Below are positions 56,225-64,000 of a stretch of DNA of 64,000 nucleotides, one piece after another (the first letter of the stretch is position 1; every line of letters begins with the position of its first letter). The notes under the pieces are model-generated. The model searched no databases and was not told the origin of the DNA. It saw nothing but the letters and a program-made list of their open reading frames with translations. Source of the DNA: Bordetella parapertussis (GTDB lineage Bacteria; Pseudomonadota; Gammaproteobacteria; Burkholderiales; Burkholderiaceae_C). The stretch covers positions 24,147-88,146 of the forward strand of contig CAMCTC010000008.1 in NCBI GenBank assembly GCA_945878355.1, given 5' to 3'. A program made the translations under genes and the position numbers.

Positions 56225-58417
56225 ATGATGATCAAGACGCATCTCACACGCCGCAGTTTCATCGCCACCGGCGCCGCCGGCGGACTGATGCTGAGTTTCC
56301 ACATGCCATCGGCCATGGCCCAGGCCAGCGCCAACCCCGAGCTCAACTGCTGGGTACTGATACAGCCCGATGACCAAGTGGTGATCCGCATCGCCCGCAG
56401 CGAGATGGGCCAGGGCACGCTGACCGGCCTGGCCCAGTTGGTGGCCGAGGAGCTGCAGTGCGACTGGGCCAAAGTCACGACCGAATACCCCACGCCGGGA
56501 CAGAACCTGGCACGCAAGCGCGTCTGGGGCAATTTCTCGACCGGCGGCAGCCGCGGCATCCGCGAATCACATGACTATGTGCGCAAAGGCGGCGCCGCAG
56601 CCCGGATGATGCTGGTGCAGGCCGCCGCCGCCGACTGGGGCGTGCCGGCCACCGAATGCAAGGTCGTCGCCAGCGTGATCACGCACGCCCCCAGCGGCAA
56701 GCGCACAACTTACGGCAAGGTCGCCGCGGCCGCGGCGCTGCTCAAGCCTCCGAGCGAAGTAGCTCTGAAAGACCCCAAGGACTGGACGGTCGCCGGCAAA
56801 CCGCTGCCCCGGCTCGACACCGTGGACAAGACCAACGGCGCCCAGGTCTATGGCATGGACCTGAAGCTTCCCGGCATGCTCAATGCAGCGATCCGAGACT
56901 GCCCGGTGGTCGGCGGCAAGGTCAAGCGCTTCGACGCCACGACCATCGCCAAGCGCCCCGGCGTCAAGAAAGTGATGACGGTGGGCGGCAGTGCGGTCGC
57001 GGTGGTCGCCGACACCTGGTGGCATGCCAACAGCGCGCTGGCTGCGCTCGAGATCGAGTGGGACGAAGGCCCGAACGCCAAGCTCAGCAGCGCCGACATC
57101 GCCGCGATGCTGAAAACCGGACTGGACGCACCCGAAGCCATCGTCGGCGCGCAGGCCGGCACGGCCCGCGAGGCCCTGGCAGGTGCGGCGCGGACGATCG
57201 AAGCGGTCTACGCCTACCCTTACCAGAACCACGCGCCGATGGAGGTGATGAACGCGACCGCCAAGATCACTTTGTCGGCGGCCGGGGTGCCCGAGCGCTG
57301 CGAGGTCTGGACGCCGACGCAGAACGGCGAGGCGGCGCTCGCCGCCACGGCCGAAGCCTCGGGCCTGCCGATCGCGCAGTGCGAGGTCTACAAGATCCAC
57401 CTGGGCGGCGGCTTCGGCCGGCGCGGTGCCACCGACTGGGTGCGCCAGGCGGTGGAGATCGCCAAAGCGCTGCCCGGCACACCGGTCAAGCTGATCTGGA
57501 CCCGTGAAGAAGACATGCAGCACGGCTTCTACCACCCGGTCACACAGTGCAAGCTCAAGGCCGGGCTCGACGACAAAGGCCGGCTGACGGCGCTGCACAT
57601 GCGAATCTCAGGCCAGTCGATCCTGGCAGGCTTGTTTCCGCAGAACATGCAGAACGGCAAGGATCCGGTCGTTTTCCAGGGCCTGATTCTGGGCGGGGCT
57701 GAAGGCTCGCTGGGCTACGCGATCCCCAACCTGCTGGTCGACCACGCGATGCGCAACCCGCCGATACGGCCCGGTTTCTGGCGCGGCGTCAACCTCAACC
57801 ACAACGCGATCTACCTCGAGTGCTTCATCGACGAGATCGCCCACGCGACCCAGCAAGACCCGCTGGCACTGCGCCGGCAGCTGCTGGCAGCCAGCCCGAA
57901 ACACCTGGCGGTGCTCGAAGCCGTCGCCAAGCGCGCAGGCTGGGGCCAGCCCGCCGCGCCAGTCAATGGCCAAGCGGTTCACCGAGGCCTGGCCCAGATC
58001 ATGGGCTTCGGCAGCTATGTCGCAGCCTGTGCCGAGGTCTCGGTCAGCGCCGATGGCGAGCTGACCGTGCACCGTATCGTCGCTGCCACTGACAGCGGCC
58101 ACGCGGTCAACCCGCAGCAGATCGCAGCCCAGGTCGAAGGCTCATTCGCCTACGGGCTGTCGGCAGCGCTGTACGGCGAGTGCACGGTCGAAAACGGTCG
58201 AATCCAGCAGAGCAACTTCCACGACTACCCGGCGATGCGCATGGCCGACATGCCCAAAGTCGAGACCATCGTGATGCCTTCGGGCGGTTTCTGGGGCGGC
58301 GTCGGCGAGCCGACGATCGCGGTGGCCGCGCCGGCGGTGCTCAACGCGATCTTCGCCGCCACGGGTCAGCGCATCCGCACGCTGCCGATCAAGAGCCAGA
58401 ACCTCAAGCGCGCGTGA
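56225..58417 (+). CDS. Molybdopterin-binding catalytic subunit, aldehyde/isoquinoline oxidoreductase type (IorB)
   Basis: 730 residues. N-terminal Tat signal (TRRSFIATGAAGG) indicates export of the folded complex. Cofactor motifs include GGGFGRRG, QNHAPME and GVGEPTI (active-site Glu near the end). The substrate is unknown: hydroxylation of an N-heterocycle or an aldehyde. Its stop overlaps a GTG start of soxX. Not necessarily a xanthine dehydrogenase, although urate genes are nearby. Confidence 0.9.
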   Translation: MMIKTHLTRRSFIATGAAGGLMLSFHMPSAMAQASANPELNCWVLIQPDDQVVIRIARSEMGQGTLTGLAQLVAEELQCDWAKVTTEYPTPGQNLARKRVWGNFSTGGSRGIRESHDYVRKGGAAARMMLVQAAAADWGVPATECKVVASVITHAPSGKRTTYGKVAAAAALLKPPSEVALKDPKDWTVAGKPLPRLDTVDKTNGAQVYGMDLKLPGMLNAAIRDCPVVGGKVKRFDATTIAKRPGVKKVMTVGGSAVAVVADTWWHANSALAALEIEWDEGPNAKLSSADIAAMLKTGLDAPEAIVGAQAGTAREALAGAARTIEAVYAYPYQNHAPMEVMNATAKITLSAAGVPERCEVWTPTQNGEAALAATAEASGLPIAQCEVYKIHLGGGFGRRGATDWVRQAVEIAKALPGTPVKLIWTREEDMQHGFYHPVTQCKLKAGLDDKGRLTALHMRISGQSILAGLFPQNMQNGKDPVVFQGLILGGAEGSLGYAIPNLLVDHAMRNPPIRPGFWRGVNLNHNAIYLECFIDEIAHATQQDPLALRRQLLAASPKHLAVLEAVAKRAGWGQPAAPVNGQAVHRGLAQIMGFGSYVAACAEVSVSADGELTVHRIVAATDSGHAVNPQQIAAQVEGSFAYGLSAALYGECTVENGRIQQSNFHDYPAMRMADMPKVETIVMPSGGFWGGVGEPTIAVAAPAVLNAIFAATGQRIRTLPIKSQNLKRA

Positions 58418-58791
58418 TCCTCGGGCTTCGCACCGCCTTGCTGCTGGGCTTGGCCGGCATCGCCCAGGCCCAGGGCGATGCCACGCGCGGGGCAGCGCTG
58501 GCGGCCAACCGCAGCCAAGGCCTGTGCGTGCTGTGCCACGCGCTGCCCGGGCAGCCCACCGCGCTGCAGGGCACGATAGGCCCGGCACTCGACGGCGTGG
58601 GCGCTCGCCTCAGCGCTGAGGCGCTGCGGCAGCGCCTGCTCGCGCCAGAACGCTTCAACCCCGACACCGTGATGCCGTCCTACAGCCGAACCGAAAGGCT
58701 GCAGCGCGTGGCCCTGGCACAGCAAGGTCGGCCGCTGCTCGCGCCGGACCAGATCGACGACTTGGTGGCCTACCTGGCCAGCTTGAAATGA
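58414..58791 (+). CDS. soxX: Sulfur oxidation c-type cytochrome SoxX
   Basis: 125 residues from a GTG that overlaps the iorB stop (GTGA). Signal peptide to AQAQ, heme CVLCH at 38-42 and axial Met87 in TVMPSY. Matches SoxX, which with SoxA joins sulfur substrates to SoxY in the periplasm. A role as electron acceptor for the molybdenum hydroxylase is conceivable given the overlap. Confidence 0.92.
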   Translation: MILGLRTALLLGLAGIAQAQGDATRGAALAANRSQGLCVLCHALPGQPTALQGTIGPALDGVGARLSAEALRQRLLAPERFNPDTVMPSYSRTERLQRVALAQQGRPLLAPDQIDDLVAYLASLK

Positions 58792-59246
58792 ACACCTTGC
58801 CAAGCCTCGGGCGGCGTCCGCTGCTGGCTGCTGCGGCCCTGCTGTGCCTGCAGACCCACCCGGCAAGGGCGGTGTCGGCCACGCCGTCGCTGCAGCAAAT
58901 GGTCGACCGCTGGGCCGGCGGGCAGCCGGTGCGTGAAGGAAAAGTCAGGCTGGAGATCGCCGAGCTGGTCGAAAACGGCAACGCGGTGCCGATCACGGTG
59001 CGGGTGGACAGCCCGATGAGCGCCACCGACCGGGTGCAGGAGATCATCGTCTTCAACGAGCGCAACCCGCAGCGCGACGTGCTGCGCGCGAGCTTCGGCT
59101 CCGCCAGCGGCCGGGCCGAGGTCTCGACCCGCATCCGGCTGGCAACCTCGCAGCAGTTGGTCGCGCTGGCCAGGCTGGCCGATGGCAGCCAGTGGTCGCG
59201 CCGTGTCGACGTGATCGTCACGCTGGCGGCCTGCATCGAGAGCTGA
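58788..59246 (+). CDS. soxY: Sulfur carrier SoxY with non-standard C-terminus
   Basis: 152 residues. Exported Ig-like SoxY domain with a signal peptide. Canonical SoxY ends GGCGG, the flexible tip whose Cys carries the sulfur. Here the end is AACIES, with Cys149 retained but the Gly swing arm lost. Reading ctggcggcctgc as one base short of ctgggcggctgc suggests a possible ancestral frameshift. Translation starts in the soxX stop. Confidence 0.9.
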   Translation: MNTLPSLGRRPLLAAAALLCLQTHPARAVSATPSLQQMVDRWAGGQPVREGKVRLEIAELVENGNAVPITVRVDSPMSATDRVQEIIVFNERNPQRDVLRASFGSASGRAEVSTRIRLATSQQLVALARLADGSQWSRRVDVIVTLAACIES

Positions 59247-59251
59247 AACCC

Positions 59252-59581
59252 ATGGCCGAACGCACGCGCAGCTTGATCCACCTGCCCGAGACCTTGCTCA
59301 AAGGCCAGCCCTTCGAAGTCCGCGTCACGCTTGGCCACCCGATGGAGAGCGGCCTGCGGCCCGACGGTTTCGGCAAGGTGGTGCCGAGAAGCCTCGTGAC
59401 CCACTTCGAATGCAAGCTCGACGAGCAAAAGGTCTGCAGCATCGAGCTCTCCCCGGCGATCGCCGCCAACCCCTATCTGTCTTTCTGGGTCCGCGCCGAC
59501 GCGCCGGGCACGCTGGCCTTCGAGTGGTTGGGCGACAAGGGCTTCGTGCACCGCGAGACAAGGGCTGTCAAGCCGACATGA
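59252..59581 (+). CDS. soxZ: Sulfur oxidation protein SoxZ
   Basis: 109 residues, partner of SoxY. The motif block LKGQPFEVRVTLGHPMESGLR and ANPYLSFWVRA are typical. ATG 59252 (MAERTRS), five bases after soxY. It has no signal peptide and is exported as a SoxYZ complex. Confidence 0.93.
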   Translation: MAERTRSLIHLPETLLKGQPFEVRVTLGHPMESGLRPDGFGKVVPRSLVTHFECKLDEQKVCSIELSPAIAANPYLSFWVRADAPGTLAFEWLGDKGFVHRETRAVKPT

Positions 59582-60360
59582 GCGCCAAGGCTTGGTGCGC
59601 GGCAATGTTGCTGTGGGCCGCGCTGGTCCCCACCATGGCAGCACCGGCTGACACCACAGACCCTCGCCGCTCGGGTCTGGACTTCATGAGCCCCGCACTG
59701 CAAGCGCTGCAGCGCGACGACAGCCAGAACCCGGCGATGCTCTGGGTCGAGGACGGCGCAGCGCTTTGGCGCACGCCTGCTGGCACCGCCGCCACCTCAT
59801 GCGCCGACTGCCACGGCGAAGCCCGCCAGTCAATGGCGGGTGTCGCTGCCCGTTATCCGGCCTGGGACGCTGCCGGCGGCCAGCCGATCAACCTGGCAGG
59901 CCGCATCATGCGCTGCCGTCAGCGCCACCAACAGGCGTCGACATGGCCCAACGAGCACGCGGACCTGCTGGCGCTGGGCGCCTATGTCGGCCGGCAATCG
60001 CGCGGGCTGCCGCTGGCGCCGCCGGACGACGCCAAACTGACGCCGCTGCGCGCCCAAGGCCAGGCGCTTTGGCAGCAGCGGCTGGGACAGCTCAACCTGT
60101 CCTGCCAGCACTGCCACGACCAGCGCGCCGGCCAGCGCCTGGGCGGCGCGGCGATCCCGCAAGGACACGCCACTGGCTACCCAACGTACCGGCTGGAATG
60201 GCAGGGCTTGGGCAGCCTGCAGCGGCGCTTGCGCGGCTGCGTGGTCGGCGTGCGAGCCGAGCCATTTGCTACCGATGCGCCCGAATGGCTGGCGCTAGAA
60301 GCCTACCTAGCGCTGCGGGCCAAGAACATGGCCGTGGAGACCCCGGCCGTCAGACCTTGA
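59578..60360 (+). CDS. soxA: Diheme c-type cytochrome SoxA
   Basis: 260 residues with signal peptide (to MAAPA). Heme motifs CADCH (75-79) and CQHCH (176-180), and the active-site cysteine ligand Cys221 in RLRGCVVGVRAEPF. With SoxX it conjugates thiosulfate to SoxY. Overlaps the soxZ stop (ATGA). No soxB or soxCD follow; the next gene is convergent. Confidence 0.93.
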   Translation: MSAKAWCAAMLLWAALVPTMAAPADTTDPRRSGLDFMSPALQALQRDDSQNPAMLWVEDGAALWRTPAGTAATSCADCHGEARQSMAGVAARYPAWDAAGGQPINLAGRIMRCRQRHQQASTWPNEHADLLALGAYVGRQSRGLPLAPPDDAKLTPLRAQGQALWQQRLGQLNLSCQHCHDQRAGQRLGGAAIPQGHATGYPTYRLEWQGLGSLQRRLRGCVVGVRAEPFATDAPEWLALEAYLALRAKNMAVETPAVRP

Positions 60361-60377
60361 GGCCTGATTGGCAAACC

Positions 60378-60953
60378 CTAAAGCAAGCGGCCGACATTGA
60401 GCAGCGTCAGCACCCCCAGCACCGCGAAAATCGCCGCAGCAACGCCGTGCACCAGCGTCATCGACAGCTTGCTGCCGATCCGGTCGCCAAGAAATACGGC
60501 AGGCACGTTGGCGATCATCATGCCCAGCGTGGTGCCGGCCACCACCGCCAGCAGGTCGGGGTAGCGCGCCGCCAACGCCACGGTGGCGATCTGGGTCTTG
60601 TCGCCCATCTCGGCCAGAAAGAAAGCGACCACCGTGGTGCCGAAGATGCCGAAACGCTGGCGGCCACCGCCGGCCTCTTCGTCGTCGAGCCGGTCCGGAA
60701 TCATCATCCACACCGCCATCGCGAGGAACGAGCCGCCAATCACCCAGCGCAGCAACTGCGGCCCCATCTGCGCCGCGATCCAGCCGCCCAACCAGCCTGC
60801 GGCGGCGTGGTTGGCCAGTGTGGCCACCAGGATGCCGAGGATGATCGGTACAGGCTTGCGAAACCTGGCCGCCAGCAGCAAGGCCAGCAGCTGGGTCTTG
60901 TCGCCCATTTCACCCAGGGCGACGATGCCAGTCGAGACGAGGAAGGCTTCCAA
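60378..60953 (-). CDS. TMEM165/GDT1 family cation transporter
   Basis: 191 residues, six helices in two repeats, each with the signature E-M-G-D-K-T-Q (near residues 15 and 125). Exports Mn2+ or Ca2+. The protein begins EAFLVST after a TTG at 60953; no ATG is available in that position, and the family's start matches. Convergent with soxA. Confidence 0.9.
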   Translation of the reverse strand: MEAFLVSTGIVALGEMGDKTQLLALLLAARFRKPVPIILGILVATLANHAAAGWLGGWIAAQMGPQLLRWVIGGSFLAMAVWMMIPDRLDDEEAGGGRQRFGIFGTTVVAFFLAEMGDKTQIATVALAARYPDLLAVVAGTTLGMMIANVPAVFLGDRIGSKLSMTLVHGVAAAIFAVLGVLTLLNVGRLL

Positions 60954-61072
60954 ACGGTACTTTCTGGTCCAAGACAGACCTGCATTGTCACCGGCTGCGC
61001 GTTGTCCACAATGGCGCCGCACAGCTGTTCGGCTTACCGTCGCCAATCCTCTACTCAGCCACCCTGAAAGCA
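60954..61072 (-). promoter_or_regulatory. Possible yybP-ykoY (Mn2+) riboswitch leader
   Basis: The leader of the TMEM165 gene contains gagtag near 61050, a basal helix cuttuc/gaaag (61068-61064 with 60963-60959 approx) flanked by ggu and ggacc, and a ctgtgcg/cgcgcag hairpin. This layout resembles Mn-riboswitch architecture and such leaders often precede this gene family. The ggggaguag core is not exact, so it is a candidate only. Confidence 0.4.
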
Positions 61073-61077
61073 CGACG

Positions 61078-61488
61078 ATGCACGATCTCGCCTCAATGCA
61101 GCAAATGTTGGAGCCCTTGTTTCCCGGCCTGATGGGGGTGCGCCTGGTCTCTGTCGCGCCCGACCGGGTGGTCGCCGACATGCCGGTGCGACCCGATCTG
61201 TGCACCGGCGGCGGCATCCTGCATGGCGGCGCCTACATGGCGTTTGCCGACCACCTCGGCGCGGTCGGCACGGTGCTGAACCTTGGCCCTTGCAAGCGCA
61301 CCACCACGACCGACTCCAGCACCAAATTCATCGCCGGTGCCAAGGTCGGCAGCACCGTGACCGGCGAGAGCGTGGCCCTGCACCGCGGCCGCACCACCTT
61401 GGTCTGGCAGACCATGATCCGCAACGCCGACGGCAAGCTCTGCGCTGTCGTCACCCAGACCCAACTGGTGCTTGACGCACCCACCTGA
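61078..61488 (+). CDS. PaaI family hotdog thioesterase
   Basis: 136 residues. Hotdog with LHGGAYMAFADHLG (catalytic Asp region near residue 52) and TTTDSSTKFIAGA. Acyl-CoA hydrolysis, substrate unknown. Divergent from the TMEM165 gene. Confidence 0.9.
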   Translation: MHDLASMQQMLEPLFPGLMGVRLVSVAPDRVVADMPVRPDLCTGGGILHGGAYMAFADHLGAVGTVLNLGPCKRTTTTDSSTKFIAGAKVGSTVTGESVALHRGRTTLVWQTMIRNADGKLCAVVTQTQLVLDAPT

Positions 61489-61521
61489 GCAACAACGCGC
61501 TCGCCTAGCTGACCTGGCTGC

Positions 61522-62736
61522 TTATTGCCCCAGCACCTTGGCCACTGGCGCCGGCCGCAAGCGGTAAGCGTCAGGCAAGCCCGATCCCAGCAGCGGTCGC
61601 AGATACAGTCTGAAGGCATCGGTCACATCGGTACCGGCCTCGTTGATGAAAACATCCTCCATCACCCTGGTCTTGCCGGCGACGGCTTCGAGCGGCAGCA
61701 AGCTGTAGTCGGCCGAGTAGTAACCGGTGCGCTGGATCGCGACCGAACCGTCGCGGTCGCCCCACATCGCGAACTGAACCGCTTTCTCGCCGACCTCGCG
61801 CGCCTCGCGCTGGTCGACATCCGACACGCACCCTATGAAGCTGCGCTGCAAGTAGCCGAAGGTGTCGCCACGCACCCGCTTGATGCCGAGCTTGGCCTTG
61901 ATCTCCTCGCACAGCAGATCGGCCAGCGCGCCGGTACCCGAGAGTTGGACATTGCCGTGGTCGTCGTGCTCGAGGTCCTTGGCGAGCTGGGCCAGGATCG
62001 GCTGGCCGCTCGCATCGTGGATGCCCTCGCTGACGGCGACGACACAGCGCCCGTAGCGGGCATAGACCGCTTTGACATCGGCTAGGAATTTTTCCAGCAC
62101 AAACACCCGCTCGGGCAGGTAGATCAGGTGCGGGCCGTCGTCCGGAAACTTCTTGCCAAGCGCCGACGCGGCAGTCAGGAAGCCTGCGTGCCGGCCCATC
62201 ACGACGCCCAGATAAACACCCGGAAGCGCTGCGTTGTCGAGATTAGCGCCGGCGAAGGCCTGGGCCACGAAACGGGCCGCTGAAGGAAAACCCGGCGTGT
62301 GGTCGTTGCCGACCAGATCGTTGTCGATGGTCTTCGGGATGTGGATGCTGCGCAGCGGGTAATTCGCCGCACGGGCCTGCTCGCTGACGATGCGCACGGT
62401 GTCGGATGAGTCGTTGCCGCCGATGTAGAAGAAGTGACCGATGCCATGGGCTTTGAGCACGTGAAAAATCTTCTGACAATAAGCCAGGTCAGGCTTGTCG
62501 CGCGTGCTGCCCAATGCCGACGAAGGCGTGGCAGCGACGAGTTCGAGGTTGTGGCTCGTCTCCTGGGTCAGGTCGACGAAATCCTCGTCGACGATGCCGC
62601 GAACGCCGTGGCGTGCACCGTAGACCAGATCGATGCTGCGGTGACGTCTGGCTTCGAGCACCACGCCGACCAGGCTTTGGTTGATCACCGCAGTGGGGCC
62701 GCCACCTTGGGCGACGAGTATCTTGTTCAGAGCCAT
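61522..62736 (-). CDS. 6-phosphofructokinase, PPi-type
   Basis: 404 residues. GGNDSSDT, with Asp where ATP-PFKs have Gly (GGDGS), and PKTIDND in place of PGTIDND mark the pyrophosphate-dependent class. The N-terminus LVAQGGGPTAVINQ is normal. Reversible glycolysis/gluconeogenesis step, useful in organisms that conserve PPi. Convergent with the thioesterase gene. Confidence 0.92.
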   Translation of the reverse strand: MALNKILVAQGGGPTAVINQSLVGVVLEARRHRSIDLVYGARHGVRGIVDEDFVDLTQETSHNLELVAATPSSALGSTRDKPDLAYCQKIFHVLKAHGIGHFFYIGGNDSSDTVRIVSEQARAANYPLRSIHIPKTIDNDLVGNDHTPGFPSAARFVAQAFAGANLDNAALPGVYLGVVMGRHAGFLTAASALGKKFPDDGPHLIYLPERVFVLEKFLADVKAVYARYGRCVVAVSEGIHDASGQPILAQLAKDLEHDDHGNVQLSGTGALADLLCEEIKAKLGIKRVRGDTFGYLQRSFIGCVSDVDQREAREVGEKAVQFAMWGDRDGSVAIQRTGYYSADYSLLPLEAVAGKTRVMEDVFINEAGTDVTDAFRLYLRPLLGSGLPDAYRLRPAPVAKVLGQ

Positions 62737-62805
62737 GGCTATTTCCTGGGAATGTGATGAAAGTTATTGGCGCACGTCGCCTGGCTGGCGTCGTCGATGA
62801 GTCTG

Positions 62806-63594
62806 TCAGCGCCGGAAAGACGGATCACGGCGCTCGACCAACCTGAGCATCGCGTCGAAAGCGTCCTGGCCGGCGCCGAAGCGGGGGTCGAAGTTCAGCG
62901 AATCGCGAACACAGGCCTCGAGCACCGGCTCGGCAATGGGCCGCAGTCGCCCCATCGCCTGTGCGCTCTGTTGCACCTCACAGGCACGGGTCAGCAACCA
63001 CATCAGGCCAAACGCATTGGCCAAGCTGAAGCCTATCGTCACCGGCCCGTGATTGCGCAGCAGCAGCACCGGTTTGCCAGCAGCACTGGCCAGAATTCGC
63101 CGCCCCTCATCGAGGTGCACGGTGATGCCTTCGAACTCGTGGTATGCCACCTTGCCGTGCAACTGTGCGGCATAAAAGTTGGTGAACGACAAGCCTTCGT
63201 CTAGGCAGCACACCGCCATCGTCGGCGTCGTGTGCACATGCATCACGCAATGCGCTTCGGGCATGGCCTGGTGGATCGCGCCATGAAAGGTGAAACCAGC
63301 CGGGTTGATCGGCCAGACAGGCTCACCCTCGATGCGGCCGACGATGTTGCCGGCCAAGTCGACCTTGAGCAGGTTCGACGCGCAGACCTCCGAGTAATGC
63401 AGGCCAAAGGGGTTGAGCAGAAAGTGACCCGGCTCACCCGGGACTCGCAGCGAGATGTGGTTGTAGATCAGCTCGGTCCAACCCAGATGGTCAAAGATCC
63501 GGTAGCAGGCAGCGAGTTGAACGCGCGCGTCCCACTCCGCAGGGGAGACGGCTGCAGGGCGGGGATAGCGATCGACTGGCAAGCTAGAGTTCAT
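62806..63594 (-). CDS. Class II aldolase/adducin family protein
   Basis: 262 residues. Zn-binding His in CVMHVHTTPT (near residue 110) and RNHGPVTIG, plus YNHISLRVPG near residue 45. Such proteins act on sugar phosphates or as decarboxylases/epimerases; the substrate is unknown. Start ATG 63594 (MNSSLPVD). Confidence 0.88.
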   Translation of the reverse strand: MNSSLPVDRYPRPAAVSPAEWDARVQLAACYRIFDHLGWTELIYNHISLRVPGEPGHFLLNPFGLHYSEVCASNLLKVDLAGNIVGRIEGEPVWPINPAGFTFHGAIHQAMPEAHCVMHVHTTPTMAVCCLDEGLSFTNFYAAQLHGKVAYHEFEGITVHLDEGRRILASAAGKPVLLLRNHGPVTIGFSLANAFGLMWLLTRACEVQQSAQAMGRLRPIAEPVLEACVRDSLNFDPRFGAGQDAFDAMLRLVERRDPSFRR

Positions 63595-64000
63595 GGTGCT
63601 GCTCCGGATTGGGCTGTCAAAGTTCTGGCCTGTCAAGGCACAGTGCTGTGGGCAAGTGTTGAACAAGCAGGCAGTTGTCCACAGGCTGGGGCTGAAATCC
63701 AAAGTTGTTGTCGGTCTTCAGCCTCGCTCATGGTCACCGGCACACAGGGTTGAGTCGATCTCAAGTGTTTGAAAAAAAACAGAAAAACTGGCTTATCAAC
63801 AGTTCAGGCTGGGCTCTACTACGACTACCAAGTTAAAAGAAAGACAACACACCCGACTTCGACAGTTCAGCGCCGGAGAAGGGCCCTACGGTCAATGGAA
63901 TCAACGACTTGAGAGCCGAATTCTGAGATTTTTGTAATGGCACGTTTGTAATGGTAAATACCTACTTTTCACTTTGAATAGTCTTTGTTAGAGTAGTGGC
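63595..64000. other. Non-coding, low-GC end region
   Basis: No credible gene in about 400 bases. GC drops from about two-thirds to around 40 percent after 63700. It contains ttgtccaca (63675-63683), ttatcaaca (63793-63801) and tgtgggcaa (63647-63655), each one or two bases from the DnaA-box consensus ttatccaca or its complement. A direct repeat tttgtaatgg occurs at 63931 and 63945. Probably a regulatory region of a gene beyond the window; an origin is not shown. Confidence 0.5.

Noticed and set aside
56567-57598. Long antisense frame over the molybdenum hydroxylase gene
   Set aside because: Same reason: no family match, His/Arg/Gly-rich, fully covered by iorB.
63595-64000. Chromosomal origin
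   Set aside because: Only three inexact DnaA-like words; no dnaA, no box cluster. Kept as a low-weight finding.

Overview
This is a high-GC chromosomal segment of a betaproteobacterium in the order Burkholderiales. The Rubrivivax/Leptothrix/Methylibium-like group is likely, but I cannot place the genus. The evidence is codon bias, two orphan tripartite-tricarboxylate-type (Bug) receptors, the pilT-pilU pair, the rsmI/yraN/diaA/dolP block, and a GC-rich hairpin repeat that occurs four times. Genes are dense. I see no rRNA, tRNA, insertion sequence, phage or CRISPR array.

Layout. 1-12 kb is housekeeping: proC (partial), glutamate dehydrogenase, a Bug receptor, yggS, pilT-pilU, an NAD-dependent beta-hydroxyacid dehydrogenase, the dolP-diaA-yraN / rsmI block, tldD, and a DAHP synthase gene behind a textbook attenuator whose leader peptide contains FSYFWF. 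12-20 kb holds a small unknown protein, tandem repeats, a cobalamin adenosyltransferase, a D-2-hydroxyacid dehydrogenase and the stress operon yeaG(prkA)-yeaH-spoVR. 20-28 kb holds the chromosome partition genes parB and parA with argC, rsmG and mnmG; two parS centromere sites lie inside rsmG and mnmG. 28-33 kb holds an SDR, a cysteine-free glutaredoxin-like protein, a thioredoxin-fold protein, a Nudix hydrolase, a pirin and a DUF427 protein followed by an orphan reading frame.

33.4-40 kb is a urate catabolism cluster. A leftward operon (GntR/FCD regulator, puuE, a UraD-allantoate amidohydrolase fusion, an M20 hydrolase) faces uraH and then puuD, which carries its own cytochrome c domain. Together they take urate through 5-hydroxyisourate, OHCU and allantoin to allantoate and beyond. 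A matching operator-like sequence lies upstream of both uraH and puuD.

40-46.4 kb holds an ABC ATPase, an FtsX-like permease and a DUF3299 protein, then a SRAP protein, a DUF2946 protein and a ZnuD-like TonB receptor; this suggests metal (probably zinc) handling. 46.4-55.6 kb is mixed: an amidohydrolase, a three-gene Bug receptor/unknown/hydrolase operon, a thioesterase, NnrU, MaoC, a repeat-rich exported protein, a Tim44-like protein and a DEDDh exonuclease. 55.7-60.4 kb is an apparent single transcription unit joining an IorAB-type molybdenum hydroxylase to soxXYZA; its SoxY lacks the usual GGCGG tip. 60.4-63.6 kb holds a TMEM165/GDT1 transporter with a possible Mn riboswitch leader, a PaaI thioesterase, a PPi-type phosphofructokinase and a class II aldolase. 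The last ~400 bases are non-coding with much lower GC, and contain DnaA-box-like words and a short direct repeat.
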